DNA of 64,000 nt from Collinsella sp. (GTDB taxonomy: Bacteria; Actinomycetota; Coriobacteriia; Coriobacteriales; Coriobacteriaceae), in assembly GCA_019414445.1 (NCBI GenBank), contig DXMA01000012.1, positions 1-64,000 on the forward strand. The letters are read 5' to 3'. Below the pieces are notes generated by a model, which was given only the letters and a program-made list of their open reading frames with translations, ran no database searches and was not told the origin of the DNA. Positions within the stretch are counted from its first letter, which is position 1; every line of letters starts with the position of its first letter. The position numbers were made by a program, and so were the translations under genes. Shown in pieces: positions 40,256 through 49,413 of this stretch.

Positions 40256-40295
40256 GCGCCCGAACGAGAGCTGTCTTGCAGTGACGTTCGGGCGC
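40256..40295 (+). terminator. Stem-loop after the KdgT gene
   Basis: GCGCCCGAACG (40256-40266) pairs perfectly with CGTTCGGGCGC (40285-40295). The tail TCTGCTATTATTCC is only partly T-rich, so it is a probable but weak terminator. A smaller ACCCCT / AGGGGT stem lies at about 40314-40332. Confidence 0.6.
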
Positions 40296-40395
40296 TCTGC
40301 TATTATTCCCTATACCCCTGCGGAGTAGGGGTGTTTATTGCCCAGGCACGAATCGGGCGATTCTGACCACTTGGATATTGAAGGGATGGCGTCTA

Positions 40396-41538
40396 GTGGT
40401 TAAGGCACTCAAGATCGAGATATTCCTGCTATGCATGATTGTTCTTATCGGGCTTGCCGCGCGAAGTCGCCACTCCTTGTTCTCGAGTACCCAGCAGTTA
40501 TTGTTTAGTACGCTCGGCTACACCTCTGCCGCGTACATGTTATTCGATATAATCTGGACGCTTTCGGACGGTGTGGGCGGCACGCTGGGCATTGCTGCCA
40601 ACTGGATTTCCAACGCGGTTTCGTTTTCGCTCTTTGCCGCCGCGTGCCTTATTTGGTTTATCTATTCCGAGACGGTGCAGGGTTCTCGCCTTTTGACCGC
40701 GCGCTCTAGAGTGGCGCTTGTAACGCTGCCTGCGGCGCTGGTAGTCGTACTGGCGTTTTCGAGCTACTGGACGCATGCCCTGTTCTATATCGATGCGCAG
40801 GGCGCGTATCGTCGTGGTTTTGTCTATATGATCCAGCCCATCGTCAGCTACTGCTACGTTATATATACGTCCCTGCATGCGTTTATACAATCTTGCAAGG
40901 TCGAGAGCCTACAAAAGAAGGCCATCTATCAAACCTTGGCATTTTTCGCCATTCCGGCCCTGGTAGCTGGTGTCTTTCAGGTCTTTTATTCGGGTCCTTG
41001 CCTTAGTGTCGGCATCATGTTAAGTATGTTGCAGCTCTACATTGTTTGCCAGGAGCAGATGATCTCGACCGACCCGTTGACCGGTCTCAACAATCGCAAC
41101 CGCTTTGAGACCTATATGCTGTCGCTCTTCTCGAATATGGATCAGGCCGAAGATGTGTATCTGCTCATGATGGACGCTGACGGCTTTAAGCAGATTAACG
41201 ATCGCTATGGACATGTGGAGGGCGACCATGCCCTCCAGGTCGTATCTGCTACGCTCAAAGAGGTCTGCTCAGCGTCTGGTGGCTTTATCGCACGTTATGG
41301 CGGCGATGAGTTCGTGGTGCTTCAAAAGGCAGCGGCGGAGCAGGACATCATGGACCTGTGTTCGGCGATTAACGACGAGCTCGCTCGTGCCGAGGTGCCG
41401 TATGCATTGCGGATGTCCATTGGTTACGCGCGGGTCGGCGATAGTGTTGATACCTGGCAAGACTTACTTCGCGCTGCCGATGCGGAGCTCTACCGCGTCA
41501 AGGCCGAGAAAAAGAAAGCCGGCGTTCAGATACGCTAG
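40396..41538 (+). CDS. Membrane diguanylate cyclase (GGDEF)
   Basis: A 380-aa protein. About seven membrane helices occupy residues 1-205, a 7TM-type sensor, followed by a C-terminal GGDEF domain that makes cyclic di-GMP. STDPLTGLNNRNRFE opens the domain, then MMDADGFKQINDRYGHVEGD, and the active site RYGGDEF is intact at 302-306. The RxxD inhibitory site expected five residues earlier is absent, so product inhibition is probably missing. GTG 40396 follows AAGGGAT. No c-di-GMP phosphodiesterase is nearby. Confidence 0.9.
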   Translation: MVKALKIEIFLLCMIVLIGLAARSRHSLFSSTQQLLFSTLGYTSAAYMLFDIIWTLSDGVGGTLGIAANWISNAVSFSLFAAACLIWFIYSETVQGSRLLTARSRVALVTLPAALVVVLAFSSYWTHALFYIDAQGAYRRGFVYMIQPIVSYCYVIYTSLHAFIQSCKVESLQKKAIYQTLAFFAIPALVAGVFQVFYSGPCLSVGIMLSMLQLYIVCQEQMISTDPLTGLNNRNRFETYMLSLFSNMDQAEDVYLLMMDADGFKQINDRYGHVEGDHALQVVSATLKEVCSASGGFIARYGGDEFVVLQKAAAEQDIMDLCSAINDELARAEVPYALRMSIGYARVGDSVDTWQDLLRAADAELYRVKAEKKKAGVQIR

Positions 41539-41636
41539 AAAAAGGGGCGCACGCTTGCGTGCGTGGCGGCCCTCAGCTCACCGATGTACTCCAATAAGCT
41601 AAAGTGTGCGAACAACCTCTCAAAAAAGTGAGCTCG

Positions 41637-42572
41637 CTAGGCCTTTTTGGGTTTGTTGACGATGATGATGCCGCCGCAGACCAACAGCAGGGCAACGATG
41701 ACGGTAACGGGGCTCGTGCCAGCGCCCTCGCCGAGCAGCAGCGCGCTCAGCAGCACGCCAAAGACTGGGTTCATAAAGCCAAAGACCGAAACGCGGCTTA
41801 CGGGGTTGACGGCAAGCAGGCGCGACCACAGCGAGTACGCGACCGCGGAGATAAGCGCCATGTAGATGATGAGCGCGATGGCGGGGGCAATCGCTGTGGG
41901 GGAGAGCGTGCCGCCCATCAAAAAGCCGATGGCGGTGAGGACCAGGCCGCCGACCAAGAACTGCCACCCGGCAAGCAAGACGCCGCCGTGCTCGCGCGAG
42001 AAGATGCCGATCAGGCAGGTCGAAAGGGCACCCGCGACGGTGGAGGCCAGGATAAAGCCCTCGCCGTCGAGCGTAAAGCCAAAGGTACCGTCCGCGCCCG
42101 AAAGGTTGACGAGCGCGACGCCGGCAAAGCCCAGTACGCAGCCGAGCACCTTGGCCGCATCGAGCTTTTCGGTGTGAAACGCCAGGGCGGCAAAGAGGAT
42201 GGCCAAGAAGTTGGCGCTGGCCTCGATGATGGAGCTCGACATGGCGCTGGCGCGCGAGAGTCCCAGGTAGAAAAAGAAGTACTGCCCGATAGTCTGGAAG
42301 AGCGACAACGTGAGGATAGACTTGATATCGCGCGCTTGCGGAACGAGCGGGCGGCGCTGGGCCACGCTCATGCCGACAATGACCAGCATGCCGGCAAGGG
42401 TGAAGCGCAGACCCGCGAAGAGCAGCTGCGAGGCGCTGTCGTGCGCGGGAATGCCAAAGAGGCCGTAGCCGATCTTGATGCAGGGAAAAGCCGACCCCCA
42501 GAGCGCGCAGCAGACGAGGCAGCCCAGGATGAGCCCGGGCAGGGTGGCGAGATACGGCTTGCGGCTTTCCAT
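41637..42572 (-). CDS. EamA-family (DMT) transporter
   Basis: A 311-aa inner-membrane protein with ten helices arranged as two EamA repeats (about 15-145 and 165-300). Typical segments: CALWGSAFPCIKIGYG, GLRFTLAGMLVI, GLSRASAMSSSIIEASANFLAILFA-type signature, and SRVSVFGFMNPVFGVLLSALLLGE. ATG 42572 has AGGAAGG upstream. Metabolite export or uptake; the substrate is unknown. It ends in a basic KPKKA tail. Separate from purL, whose terminator lies just upstream of this start. Confidence 0.9.
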   Translation of the reverse strand: MESRKPYLATLPGLILGCLVCCALWGSAFPCIKIGYGLFGIPAHDSASQLLFAGLRFTLAGMLVIVGMSVAQRRPLVPQARDIKSILTLSLFQTIGQYFFFYLGLSRASAMSSSIIEASANFLAILFAALAFHTEKLDAAKVLGCVLGFAGVALVNLSGADGTFGFTLDGEGFILASTVAGALSTCLIGIFSREHGGVLLAGWQFLVGGLVLTAIGFLMGGTLSPTAIAPAIALIIYMALISAVAYSLWSRLLAVNPVSRVSVFGFMNPVFGVLLSALLLGEGAGTSPVTVIVALLLVCGGIIIVNKPKKA

Positions 42573-42595
42573 GATGTCCTTCCTGTATGCGCGAA

Positions 42596-42633
42596 GCAAA
42601 AAAGAACCCGCCACCGGGCGTGCCGGTGGCGGG
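42596..42633 (-). terminator. Terminator of purL
   Basis: Minus-strand CCCGCCACCGG (42633-42623) pairs with CCGGTGGCGGG (42617-42607), a perfect 11-bp stem around six bases, followed by TTCTTTTTTG. It lies 39 bp past the purL stop. Confidence 0.9.
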
Positions 42634-42671
42634 TGTTGTTACCCGAGGGGATTGTACCCGATGGGATAGCT

Positions 42672-45600
42672 TTAAGCGAAGTAGGCCACGCCGCTCTCAA
42701 AGATCGGCATGAACTTATCGCCGGGGACATGCTCGGGCACGTTGCGGTACAGGTTGTCGCCGCGGCGCTCGGCATGACCCATCTTGCCCAAGACGCGGCC
42801 GTCGGGGCTCGTGATGCCCTCGATGGCGAGTGCGGAGCCGTTGGGGTTGACGGAAAGGTCCATGCTCGGCTTGCCGTCCTCGCCCACGTACTGCGTGGCG
42901 ACCTGGCCGTTGGCGATCAGCTGGGCGAGCACCTCGTCGTTGGCGACAAAGCGGCCCTCGCCGTGGCTGATGGCGACGGTGTAGGGGTCGTCGAGGCTGC
43001 ACTGCGACAGCCACGGGGACAGGTTGGACGAGATGCGGGTGCGCACCAGGCGGCTCTGATGGCGACCGATGGTGTTGAACGTCAGCGTGGGTGCATCCGG
43101 CGTGGCGTCGACGATGTCACCGTAGGGCACCAGGCCGAGCTTGATCAGGGCCTGGAAGCCGTTGCAGATGCCCAGCATCAGGCCGTCACGGGCCTTGAGC
43201 AGGTCGCGGACTGCCTCGGTGACCTCAGGAGCGCGGAAGAACGCCGTGATGAACTTGGCGGAGCCGTCGGGCTCGTCACCGCCCGAGAAGCCGCCGGGGA
43301 TCATGACAATCTGGCTTGCACGGATGCGGCGGGCAAGCTCGTGGGTGCTCTCGGCGACGGCCTCGGGCGTGAGGTTGTTGATCACGAAGGTGTCGGCCTC
43401 GGCACCGGCTGCGCGGAAGGCACGGGCGCTATCGTACTCGCAGTTGTTGCCGGGGAACACGGGGATAACCACGCGCGGGCGGGCGATTTTGGCGCCGCCG
43501 TACACGTGGATGTCCTTGGCGCGGAAGTCGATGGTCTCGACCTCGGGGGTCTCGCCGGCGCTGCGGTAGGCGAAGACGCCCTCGATGCCGCTCTCCCAGG
43601 CCTCCTGGAGCTCGGAGAGCTCGATGACCTCGGAGCCGGTGTCGATGACATAGCCCTCGACGGTGGTACCCAGGGGCTCCACGACAACGCCGTCGGCGAC
43701 CTCGGGCAGCTCGGCGTCCTCGGCGAGCTCGACGATAAAGCTGCCGTAGAGCGGGGTGAAGAGGCTCTCCACGTCCACGTCCTCGGCAAGTTCGATGCCA
43801 ATCTGGTTGCCGACACACATCTTAAAGAGGCTCTCGGCGCCGCAGCCGTAGCCGGGCGTAGAGACGGCCAGGGCGTCACCGGTGGCGGTGAGCGCCTCGA
43901 CGGCGTCAAACGCGGCGAGCAGCTGCTGGGCGTCGGGGCGGTAGTCCTCGCCATAGGTGGCGGGGGTGATGCGGACGACGCGGTGCGTGAGGCCCTTGAA
44001 CTCGGGCGAGACGGCGCGGGCCGCCTTGCCCACGGCGACAGCGAAGCTGATCAGGGTCGGAGGAACGTTGAGCTCGCCGGCTTCGTCCTCAAAAGAGCCG
44101 CTCATGGAGTCCTTGCCGCCGATGGCGCCGGCACCCAGGTCGACCTGGGCCATAAGGGCGCCCAGGACGGCTGCCATGGGCTTGCCCCAACGCTCGGCCT
44201 CGGTACGCAGGCGCTCGAAGTACTCCTGGAAGGAGAGGTAGGCGCGCTTGTGCTCAAAGCCGGCGGCCACGAGCTTGGCGATGGACTCGACCACGGATAG
44301 GTAGGCGCCGGCAAACTGGTCGGCCTCCATCAGGTAGGGGTTGAAGCCCCATGCCATGGCGCTTGCCGTGGTGGTCTCGCCGTCCACGGGGAACTTGGCG
44401 ACCATGGCAGAGCTCGGAGTGAGCTGCGTCTTGCCGCCAAAGGGCATGAGCACGGTCGCGGCACCGATGGTGGAGTCGAAGCGCTCGGAAAGGCCCTTGT
44501 TGGAGGCGACGTTGAGGTCAGTGACAAGCGAGGTCATGCGCTCGGCAAGCGTGGCGCCGGCCCAGCTGGGCTGCCACACGCTGCGGGCACAGACGTGGGC
44601 GACCTGGTGCTTGGGCGCGCCGTTGGAGTTGAGGAACTCACGGGACAGGTCGACGATGGCGACACCGTTCCAGGCCATGCGCATGCGCGGCTCGGCGGTA
44701 ACCTCGGCGATAACGGTCGCCTCGAGGTTCTCCTCGGCGGCGTAGCCCATGAACTCCTCGACGTCACCGTCGGCGACGGCGCAGGCCATGCGCTCCTGGG
44801 ACTCGGAAATGGCGAGCTCGGTGCCGTCCAGGCCGTCGTACTTCTTGGTCACGGTGTCCAGGCCGACATACAGGCCGTCGGCAAGCTCGCCCACGGCGAC
44901 CGAGACGCCGCCGGCGCCAAAGTCGTTGCAGCGCTTGATCAGGCGGCAGGCGTCGCCGCGGCGGAACAGACGCTGCAGCTTGCGCTCGACCGGGGCGTTG
45001 CCCTTCTGGACCTCGGCACCCGAGGTCTCGATGGACTCGGTGTTCTGGGTCTTGGAGGAGCCAGTGGCGCCGCCGATGCCGTCACGGCCGGTGCGGCCAC
45101 CCAAAAGGATGATCTTGTCGGTGGGGGCGGGGCACTCGCGACGCACGTGGTTTGCCGGGGTAGCGCCCACGACGGCGCCGACCTCCATGCGCTTGGCCAC
45201 GTAGCCGGGGTGATAGAGCTCGTTGACCTGACCGGTGGCAAGGCCGATCTGGTTGCCGTAGCTGGAGTAGCCGGCGGCGGCGGTGGTCACGAGCTTGCGC
45301 TGCGGAAGCTTGCCCTCGAGCGTCTCGGAGACGGGGACCGTGGGGTCGCCGGCGCCGGTGACGCGCATGGCCTGATAGACATAGCTGCGGCCCGAGAGCG
45401 GGTCGCGGATAGCGCCGCCCACGCAGGTGGCGGCACCGCCGAAGGGCTCGATCTCGGTCGGGTGGTTGTGGGTCTCGTTCTTAAAGAGGAACAGCCAGTC
45501 CTGGTCCTCGCCATCGACATCGACCTTCACCTTGACGGTGCAGGCGTTGATCTCCTCGGACTCATCGACATCAGTCATGACGCCGGTCTTCTTAAGGTAC

Positions 45601-46418
45601 TTGGCGCCGATGGTGCCCATGTCCATGAGGCAGACGGGCTTGGCGTCGCGACCGAGCTCGTGGCGCATCTCCATGTAGCGGTCGAAGGCCTGCTGCACCA
45701 CGGCGTCGTCGATCGTCACGTCATCCAGGACGGTGCCGAAGGTGGTGTGGCGGCAATGGTCGGACCAGTACGTGTCGATCACGCGGATCTCGGTGATGGT
45801 GGGGTCGCGATTCTCATCGCGGAAGTACTGCTGGCAGAAGGCGATGTCCGCCTCGTCCATGGCAAGACCGCGCTCGGAAATAAAGGCGGCAAGGCCGGCC
45901 TCATCGAGCTCGCGGAAGCCGTCGAGCACTTCGACGGGCTGAGGCTCGGGGGTCTCCATGTACAGCGTCTCGGGCAGGTCGAGCGAGGCGATGCGCGCCT
46001 CGACGGGGTTCACCACGTAGTGCTTGATGGCCTCGATGGCGGCTTCGTCCAGGGCGCCCGAGATCATATAGACCTTGGCGGAGCGCACGGCGGGGCGCCC
46101 GCCCTGGCTGATGAGCTGCACGCACTCGCTGGCGGAGTCGGCACGCTGGTCAAACTGGCCAGGCAGGAATTCGACGGCAAAGACGGCGCCGTCGCTTGCG
46201 GGGAGCTCGTCGTAGGTCACATCGACCTGGGGCTCGCTAAAGACGGTCGGCACGCAGGAGCGGAAAAGCTCCTCGTCGATGCCCTCGACGTCGTAGCGGT
46301 TGATGATCCTCAGGGCCTCGATGCCCTTGATGCCGAGAATCTCGGTCAGCTCGCCCTTGAGCTGCTGAGCCTCGACGTCGAACCCGGGTTTCTTCTCCAC
46401 GTAGATACGAGAGACCAT
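42672..46418 (-). CDS. purL: Phosphoribosylformylglycinamidine synthase PurL (single chain)
   Basis: A 1248-aa FGAM synthase for the fourth step of purine synthesis. All functions are in one chain: a PurS-like N-terminal region (about 1-150), the PurL ATP-grasp-like body with YWSDHCRHTTF, FKNETHNHPTEIEPFGGAATCVGGAIRD split over the active site, and GGKTGRDGIGGATGSS-like glycine loops. The C-terminal PurQ glutaminase has FPGNNCEYDSARAFR, nucleophile Cys in LGICNGFQ and a terminal His-Glu. ATG 46418 has AGGAAGGCAGG upstream. This long form is that of clostridia and proteobacteria rather than the split actinobacterial PurSQL. Confidence 0.96.
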   Translation of the reverse strand: MVSRIYVEKKPGFDVEAQQLKGELTEILGIKGIEALRIINRYDVEGIDEELFRSCVPTVFSEPQVDVTYDELPASDGAVFAVEFLPGQFDQRADSASECVQLISQGGRPAVRSAKVYMISGALDEAAIEAIKHYVVNPVEARIASLDLPETLYMETPEPQPVEVLDGFRELDEAGLAAFISERGLAMDEADIAFCQQYFRDENRDPTITEIRVIDTYWSDHCRHTTFGTVLDDVTIDDAVVQQAFDRYMEMRHELGRDAKPVCLMDMGTIGAKYLKKTGVMTDVDESEEINACTVKVKVDVDGEDQDWLFLFKNETHNHPTEIEPFGGAATCVGGAIRDPLSGRSYVYQAMRVTGAGDPTVPVSETLEGKLPQRKLVTTAAAGYSSYGNQIGLATGQVNELYHPGYVAKRMEVGAVVGATPANHVRRECPAPTDKIILLGGRTGRDGIGGATGSSKTQNTESIETSGAEVQKGNAPVERKLQRLFRRGDACRLIKRCNDFGAGGVSVAVGELADGLYVGLDTVTKKYDGLDGTELAISESQERMACAVADGDVEEFMGYAAEENLEATVIAEVTAEPRMRMAWNGVAIVDLSREFLNSNGAPKHQVAHVCARSVWQPSWAGATLAERMTSLVTDLNVASNKGLSERFDSTIGAATVLMPFGGKTQLTPSSAMVAKFPVDGETTTASAMAWGFNPYLMEADQFAGAYLSVVESIAKLVAAGFEHKRAYLSFQEYFERLRTEAERWGKPMAAVLGALMAQVDLGAGAIGGKDSMSGSFEDEAGELNVPPTLISFAVAVGKAARAVSPEFKGLTHRVVRITPATYGEDYRPDAQQLLAAFDAVEALTATGDALAVSTPGYGCGAESLFKMCVGNQIGIELAEDVDVESLFTPLYGSFIVELAEDAELPEVADGVVVEPLGTTVEGYVIDTGSEVIELSELQEAWESGIEGVFAYRSAGETPEVETIDFRAKDIHVYGGAKIARPRVVIPVFPGNNCEYDSARAFRAAGAEADTFVINNLTPEAVAESTHELARRIRASQIVMIPGGFSGGDEPDGSAKFITAFFRAPEVTEAVRDLLKARDGLMLGICNGFQALIKLGLVPYGDIVDATPDAPTLTFNTIGRHQSRLVRTRISSNLSPWLSQCSLDDPYTVAISHGEGRFVANDEVLAQLIANGQVATQYVGEDGKPSMDLSVNPNGSALAIEGITSPDGRVLGKMGHAERRGDNLYRNVPEHVPGDKFMPIFESGVAYFA

Positions 46419-46602
46419 TGGTTCCTGCCTTCCTGATCGGTTGGGCGTACGGTACGGTATGCGGCAGCGGTCGGTTTGCGGGGCCTGCCCTGCGGTCGCC
46501 TTGAGCCACATGTTTGTAAACCTCACTATGATACGACAGCTCGCGGCGCGTAGAGGACGGCGAGGGTGCTACAGTGAAGCGCAAACAAGAGAAAGGCATC
46601 AC

Positions 46603-48165
46603 ATGGCATTCGTTTCGCTCGCCATCATCGCACTCGTGGCCTTTGCAAGCCCCTTCATCGCTTCGGCGATTCCTGGAAAACCCGTTCCCGAAACGGTCTT
46701 TTTGCTCGTGTTCGGCGCGGTGTTGGGACCTCATATGCTTGGCGTCATCCATGTGGATGCCGAGGTCTCGCTTGTGTCAGAGCTCGGTCTGGCATTTTTG
46801 TTCCTGCTTGCCGGCTTTGAGATCGACCCAAAGAACATCACGGGCGTCGAGGGGCGCTACGGTATGGCCACGTGGGTTGTCACATTTTGTATCGCCTGGC
46901 TTGCCGTGCGCTTTACCCCGTGGTTCTCGGTCAGCCATTTCGACGGTATCGCCGTGACGCTCGCCTTGACCTCGACGGCGCTTGGAGCGCTCATGCCCAT
47001 CTTGCGCGAGCGGTTGCTTGCCGGAACGCGCGTCGGTGATTCGATTCTCGCCTATGGTACGTGGGGCGAGCTCGGCCCCGTGCTCGCCATGTCGGTACTG
47101 CTGTCTGCCCGCACGGGTATCGAGACGCTGCTGATCTTGGGCCTGTTCGCCGTGGTGTGCGTGCTGCTTGCCGTGGTCCCCAGCCGCTCCAAACGCGTCG
47201 GCAGCCGCTTCTTTGCGTTTGTCGAGGAGCGCGCCGATACCACGTCGCAGACCTTCGTGCGCCTGACGGTGCTTATTTTGGTCACGCTCGTGGCGTTCTC
47301 GGCCATCTTTAGCCTCGATATCGTGTTGGGCGCTTTTGCCGCCGGCTTCGTCCTGCGCTATATCATCCCCGAGGGCAACCATACGCTTGAGACCAAGCTC
47401 GACGGCCTGGCCTACGGCTTTTTGATCCCGGTGTTCTTTACCGTGTCGGGCGCAAAGATCGATCTGACGGCCGTGGTGTCGCGCCCCGGGCTGCTCGTGG
47501 GCTTTATCGTGGCGTTGTTGATTATTCGTGCCGTACCCATTCTTATTTCTATGAGCATTTGTCCTGCGACGCGCGATGTGTCGGCGTATGGTCGCATTAC
47601 CGTGGCCCTGTACTGCACCACGGCGCTGCCGATCATCGTTGCCGTGACGAGCGTGGCCGTCAACGCGGGCGCGCTGTCGCAAGATATTGCGTCGGTCATG
47701 GTTGCCGCCGGTGCCATCACGGTGTTCTTGATGCCGCTGCTCGCGCAGCTCTTCTACCGCGTGGTCGATGCCGCGCCGGTCGCCGCCGTGGCAGAGGTTG
47801 CCGAGCATCCTGCCGAGGCACTCGATATCCTGCGTGCCCATCACGATTTGGCGAGTCTGCTCGCACGAGAGCACGAGCTGCTGACCTCGCATGGCCATGG
47901 TCGCGTATTCGAGGGCCTGCCTACGCTCGATACGATTGCCGAGCGTCTTTCCGCCGAGGCGGCGAGCGGCCACATCGATGCCCGCATCGTGGACGCGGCG
48001 CATCTTCTTGCCGATAAGACCTATGGCGACGAGATAGATCCGTCCGAGCTCACCCCGCGTGAGCGTCGCCGCCTAGAGCGCGCCAAGCTCGCTGTGCGCG
48101 AATACCGCCGCCGCATGCTGGAGCTCTATGCGCGCGAAGAAGCCGAAGACGACGACGGTAAGTAG
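46603..48165 (+). CDS. CPA2-family cation:proton antiporter
   Basis: A 520-aa protein. About twelve to thirteen membrane helices fill residues 1-390, with VPETVFLLVFGAVLGPHMLG, the LAGFEIDPKNI segment, TSTALGALMPILRE and GAFAAGFVLRYIIP typical of KefB/NapA-like exchangers. The C-terminal 130 residues are cytoplasmic and helical, Glu/Arg-rich (SELTPRERRRLERAKLAVREYR), with no TrkA-N nucleotide domain. ATG 46603 follows AAAGG. A remarkable three-hairpin array and a terminator follow the stop. Confidence 0.9.
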   Translation: MAFVSLAIIALVAFASPFIASAIPGKPVPETVFLLVFGAVLGPHMLGVIHVDAEVSLVSELGLAFLFLLAGFEIDPKNITGVEGRYGMATWVVTFCIAWLAVRFTPWFSVSHFDGIAVTLALTSTALGALMPILRERLLAGTRVGDSILAYGTWGELGPVLAMSVLLSARTGIETLLILGLFAVVCVLLAVVPSRSKRVGSRFFAFVEERADTTSQTFVRLTVLILVTLVAFSAIFSLDIVLGAFAAGFVLRYIIPEGNHTLETKLDGLAYGFLIPVFFTVSGAKIDLTAVVSRPGLLVGFIVALLIIRAVPILISMSICPATRDVSAYGRITVALYCTTALPIIVAVTSVAVNAGALSQDIASVMVAAGAITVFLMPLLAQLFYRVVDAAPVAAVAEVAEHPAEALDILRAHHDLASLLAREHELLTSHGHGRVFEGLPTLDTIAERLSAEAASGHIDARIVDAAHLLADKTYGDEIDPSELTPRERRRLERAKLAVREYRRRMLELYAREEAEDDDGK

Positions 48166-48179
48166 TCGATACTTTCTCG

Positions 48180-48351
48180 GGGAAGCCGCGTCCCGCTTTG
48201 AAGGCTCGGAACGGGATGTGGTTTCCGAAACGGGGGCCGTTGGGAAGCTGTGTCCCGGAATGGGCGCTCAGAGTGGGATGCAGTTTCCGCAAGGAAGTCC
48301 TGGGGGAAACCGTGCCCCGTTCTGATCCGAAATACTGGGACATAGTTTCCC
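48180..48351 (+). repeat. Three tandem 62-bp hairpin units
   Basis: Six motifs alternate in orientation: GGGAAGCCGCGTCCC (48180), GGGATGTGGTTTCC (48213), GGGAAGCTGTGTCCC (48242), GGGATGCAGTTTCC (48275), GGGAAACCGTGCCCC (48304) and GGGACATAGTTTCCC (48337). Starts are spaced 33, 29, 33, 29 and 33. Each neighbouring pair folds into a 14-bp stem with an 18-base loop. The first two stems are fully paired if three G-U pairs each are allowed on the plus strand; the third has two mismatches. It lies in the 3' leader of the antiporter mRNA, just before its terminator. Confidence 0.85.
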
Positions 48352-48367
48352 TTTCATAACAGGAGAA

Positions 48368-48407
48368 GGCGCGCTGTCTGCAGTTGATTCAGACGGCGCG
48401 CCTTTTT
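48368..48407 (+). terminator. Terminator of the antiporter gene
   Basis: GGCGCGCTGTCTG (48368-48380) pairs with CAGACGGCGCGCC (48390-48402) with one mismatch around nine bases, followed by TTTTT. It closes the transcript after the hairpin array. Confidence 0.88.
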
Positions 48408-48449
48408 GGTTGAGCTATGTTGAAGCTTGAAGCCAAAGCTTGTGGCTCC

Positions 48450-49199
48450 TTAGGAGCGGGCGGCTCCGTCGACGGGGAGCACGGCGCCCGTGACATAGGA
48501 GGACATGTCGCTCGCCAGGAAAACAAAGGCGTTGGCGACATCCTCGGGCTCGCCCATGCGACCCAGCGGAATGGTGGCGATGATGGGCTTGATGACCTCT
48601 TCGGGCAGGTTGGCGACCATGTCGGTCTTAGTCACGCCGGGGGCGACGGCGTTGACGCGGATGCCCATGGGGGCGAGCTCGCGCGAGAGCGACTGGACCA
48701 TACCGTTGACGGCAAACTTGGACGTGGGGTAACCGACGCCGGAGGGCTGGCCGTACTTGGCGACCATCGAGCTTGTGGTAGTGATGGTGCCGCCGTGGCC
48801 GGCCTCGGTCATGATCTTGGCGGCAGCCTGGTGGCCATTAAAGACGGCGACGACGTTAAGGTCCATGACCTTTGCGAACTCCTCGGCCGTGTAGTTAAGG
48901 AGCGGCGAGCGCTGGGAGATGCCGGCATTGTTGACGACCGTGTCCAAGCCGCCCATGTTAGCGGCAGCCTGGGTAAAGGCCTCGGTCACGGCTTCGAGCG
49001 AGGTGAGATCGCAGGAGCGACCCCAGACCTTGGCGTCGGGATAGGCGGCTGTCAGCTTCTCAACGGCCGTGTCGGCAGTCTCCTGGCGCGAGCCAAAGAC
49101 GGTGACGGCAGCGCCTTCCTCGATAAAACGGCAGGCGATGGCATAGCCGATACCGCGTGTGCCTCCGGTGATGATTGCTTTCTTGCCCTCGAGCAACAT
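48450..49199 (-). CDS. SDR-family oxidoreductase (FabG-like)
   Basis: A 249-aa short-chain dehydrogenase with a complete classical site: cofactor loop TGGTRGIGYAIA (about 9-20), NNAGIS near 88, catalytic Ser in TTTSSMVAKYG, then YPTSK (Tyr-x3-Lys) near 153, and VNAVAPGVTKTDM. The start ATG 49199 follows GAGAGGAAG. It resembles 3-oxoacyl-ACP reductases and glucose dehydrogenase-like SDRs; the N-terminal TGxxxGxG without a basic residue at the end of beta-2 is not decisive for NAD versus NADP. Monocistronic; substrate unknown. Confidence 0.9.
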   Translation of the reverse strand: MLLEGKKAIITGGTRGIGYAIACRFIEEGAAVTVFGSRQETADTAVEKLTAAYPDAKVWGRSCDLTSLEAVTEAFTQAAANMGGLDTVVNNAGISQRSPLLNYTAEEFAKVMDLNVVAVFNGHQAAAKIMTEAGHGGTITTTSSMVAKYGQPSGVGYPTSKFAVNGMVQSLSRELAPMGIRVNAVAPGVTKTDMVANLPEEVIKPIIATIPLGRMGEPEDVANAFVFLASDMSSYVTGAVLPVDGAARS

Positions 49200-49348
49200 G
49201 GTGCTTCCTCTCATCGCGGGCGGACATTCGCAGCACAGCGTAGCGGTAGTCGGAATCGGCCGCGTTTGCATATCGGTGAACGGTAGCCCGCGTTACCGAT
49301 GAGCGGCTCGCGCAAATGTGCTTTGCCGTTGTGCTTAGGGCAGGTGAC

Positions 49349-49382
49349 AAAAGGGCTCCCATCCCACATCGGACGGGAGCCC
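49349..49382 (-). terminator. Terminator of hom
   Basis: Minus-strand GGGCTCCC (49382-49375) pairs with GGGAGCCC (49360-49353) around 14 bases, followed by TTTTGTC. It lies 31 bp past the homoserine dehydrogenase stop. Confidence 0.8.
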
Positions 49383-49413
49383 TCAAGGCGCGTATTGCTA
49401 GGCGAGCGTTGGG

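Noticed and set aside
41600..41640. Terminator between the diguanylate cyclase and the DMT transporter
   Set aside because: AAAAAAGTGAGCTCGCT is a palindrome without room for a loop, and the GCACGC/GCGTGC stem at 41551 lacks a T-run; neither is convincing.
42672..46418. Frameshift between PurL and PurQ parts
   Set aside because: The reading frame is continuous through the glutaminase domain with all motifs in order; the long single-chain form is normal for this type.
48180..48351. CRISPR array
   Set aside because: Motif spacing of about 31 bp looked CRISPR-like, but the motifs alternate in orientation, vary in sequence, are only 14-15 bp and pair with each other as hairpins. No cas genes are near.
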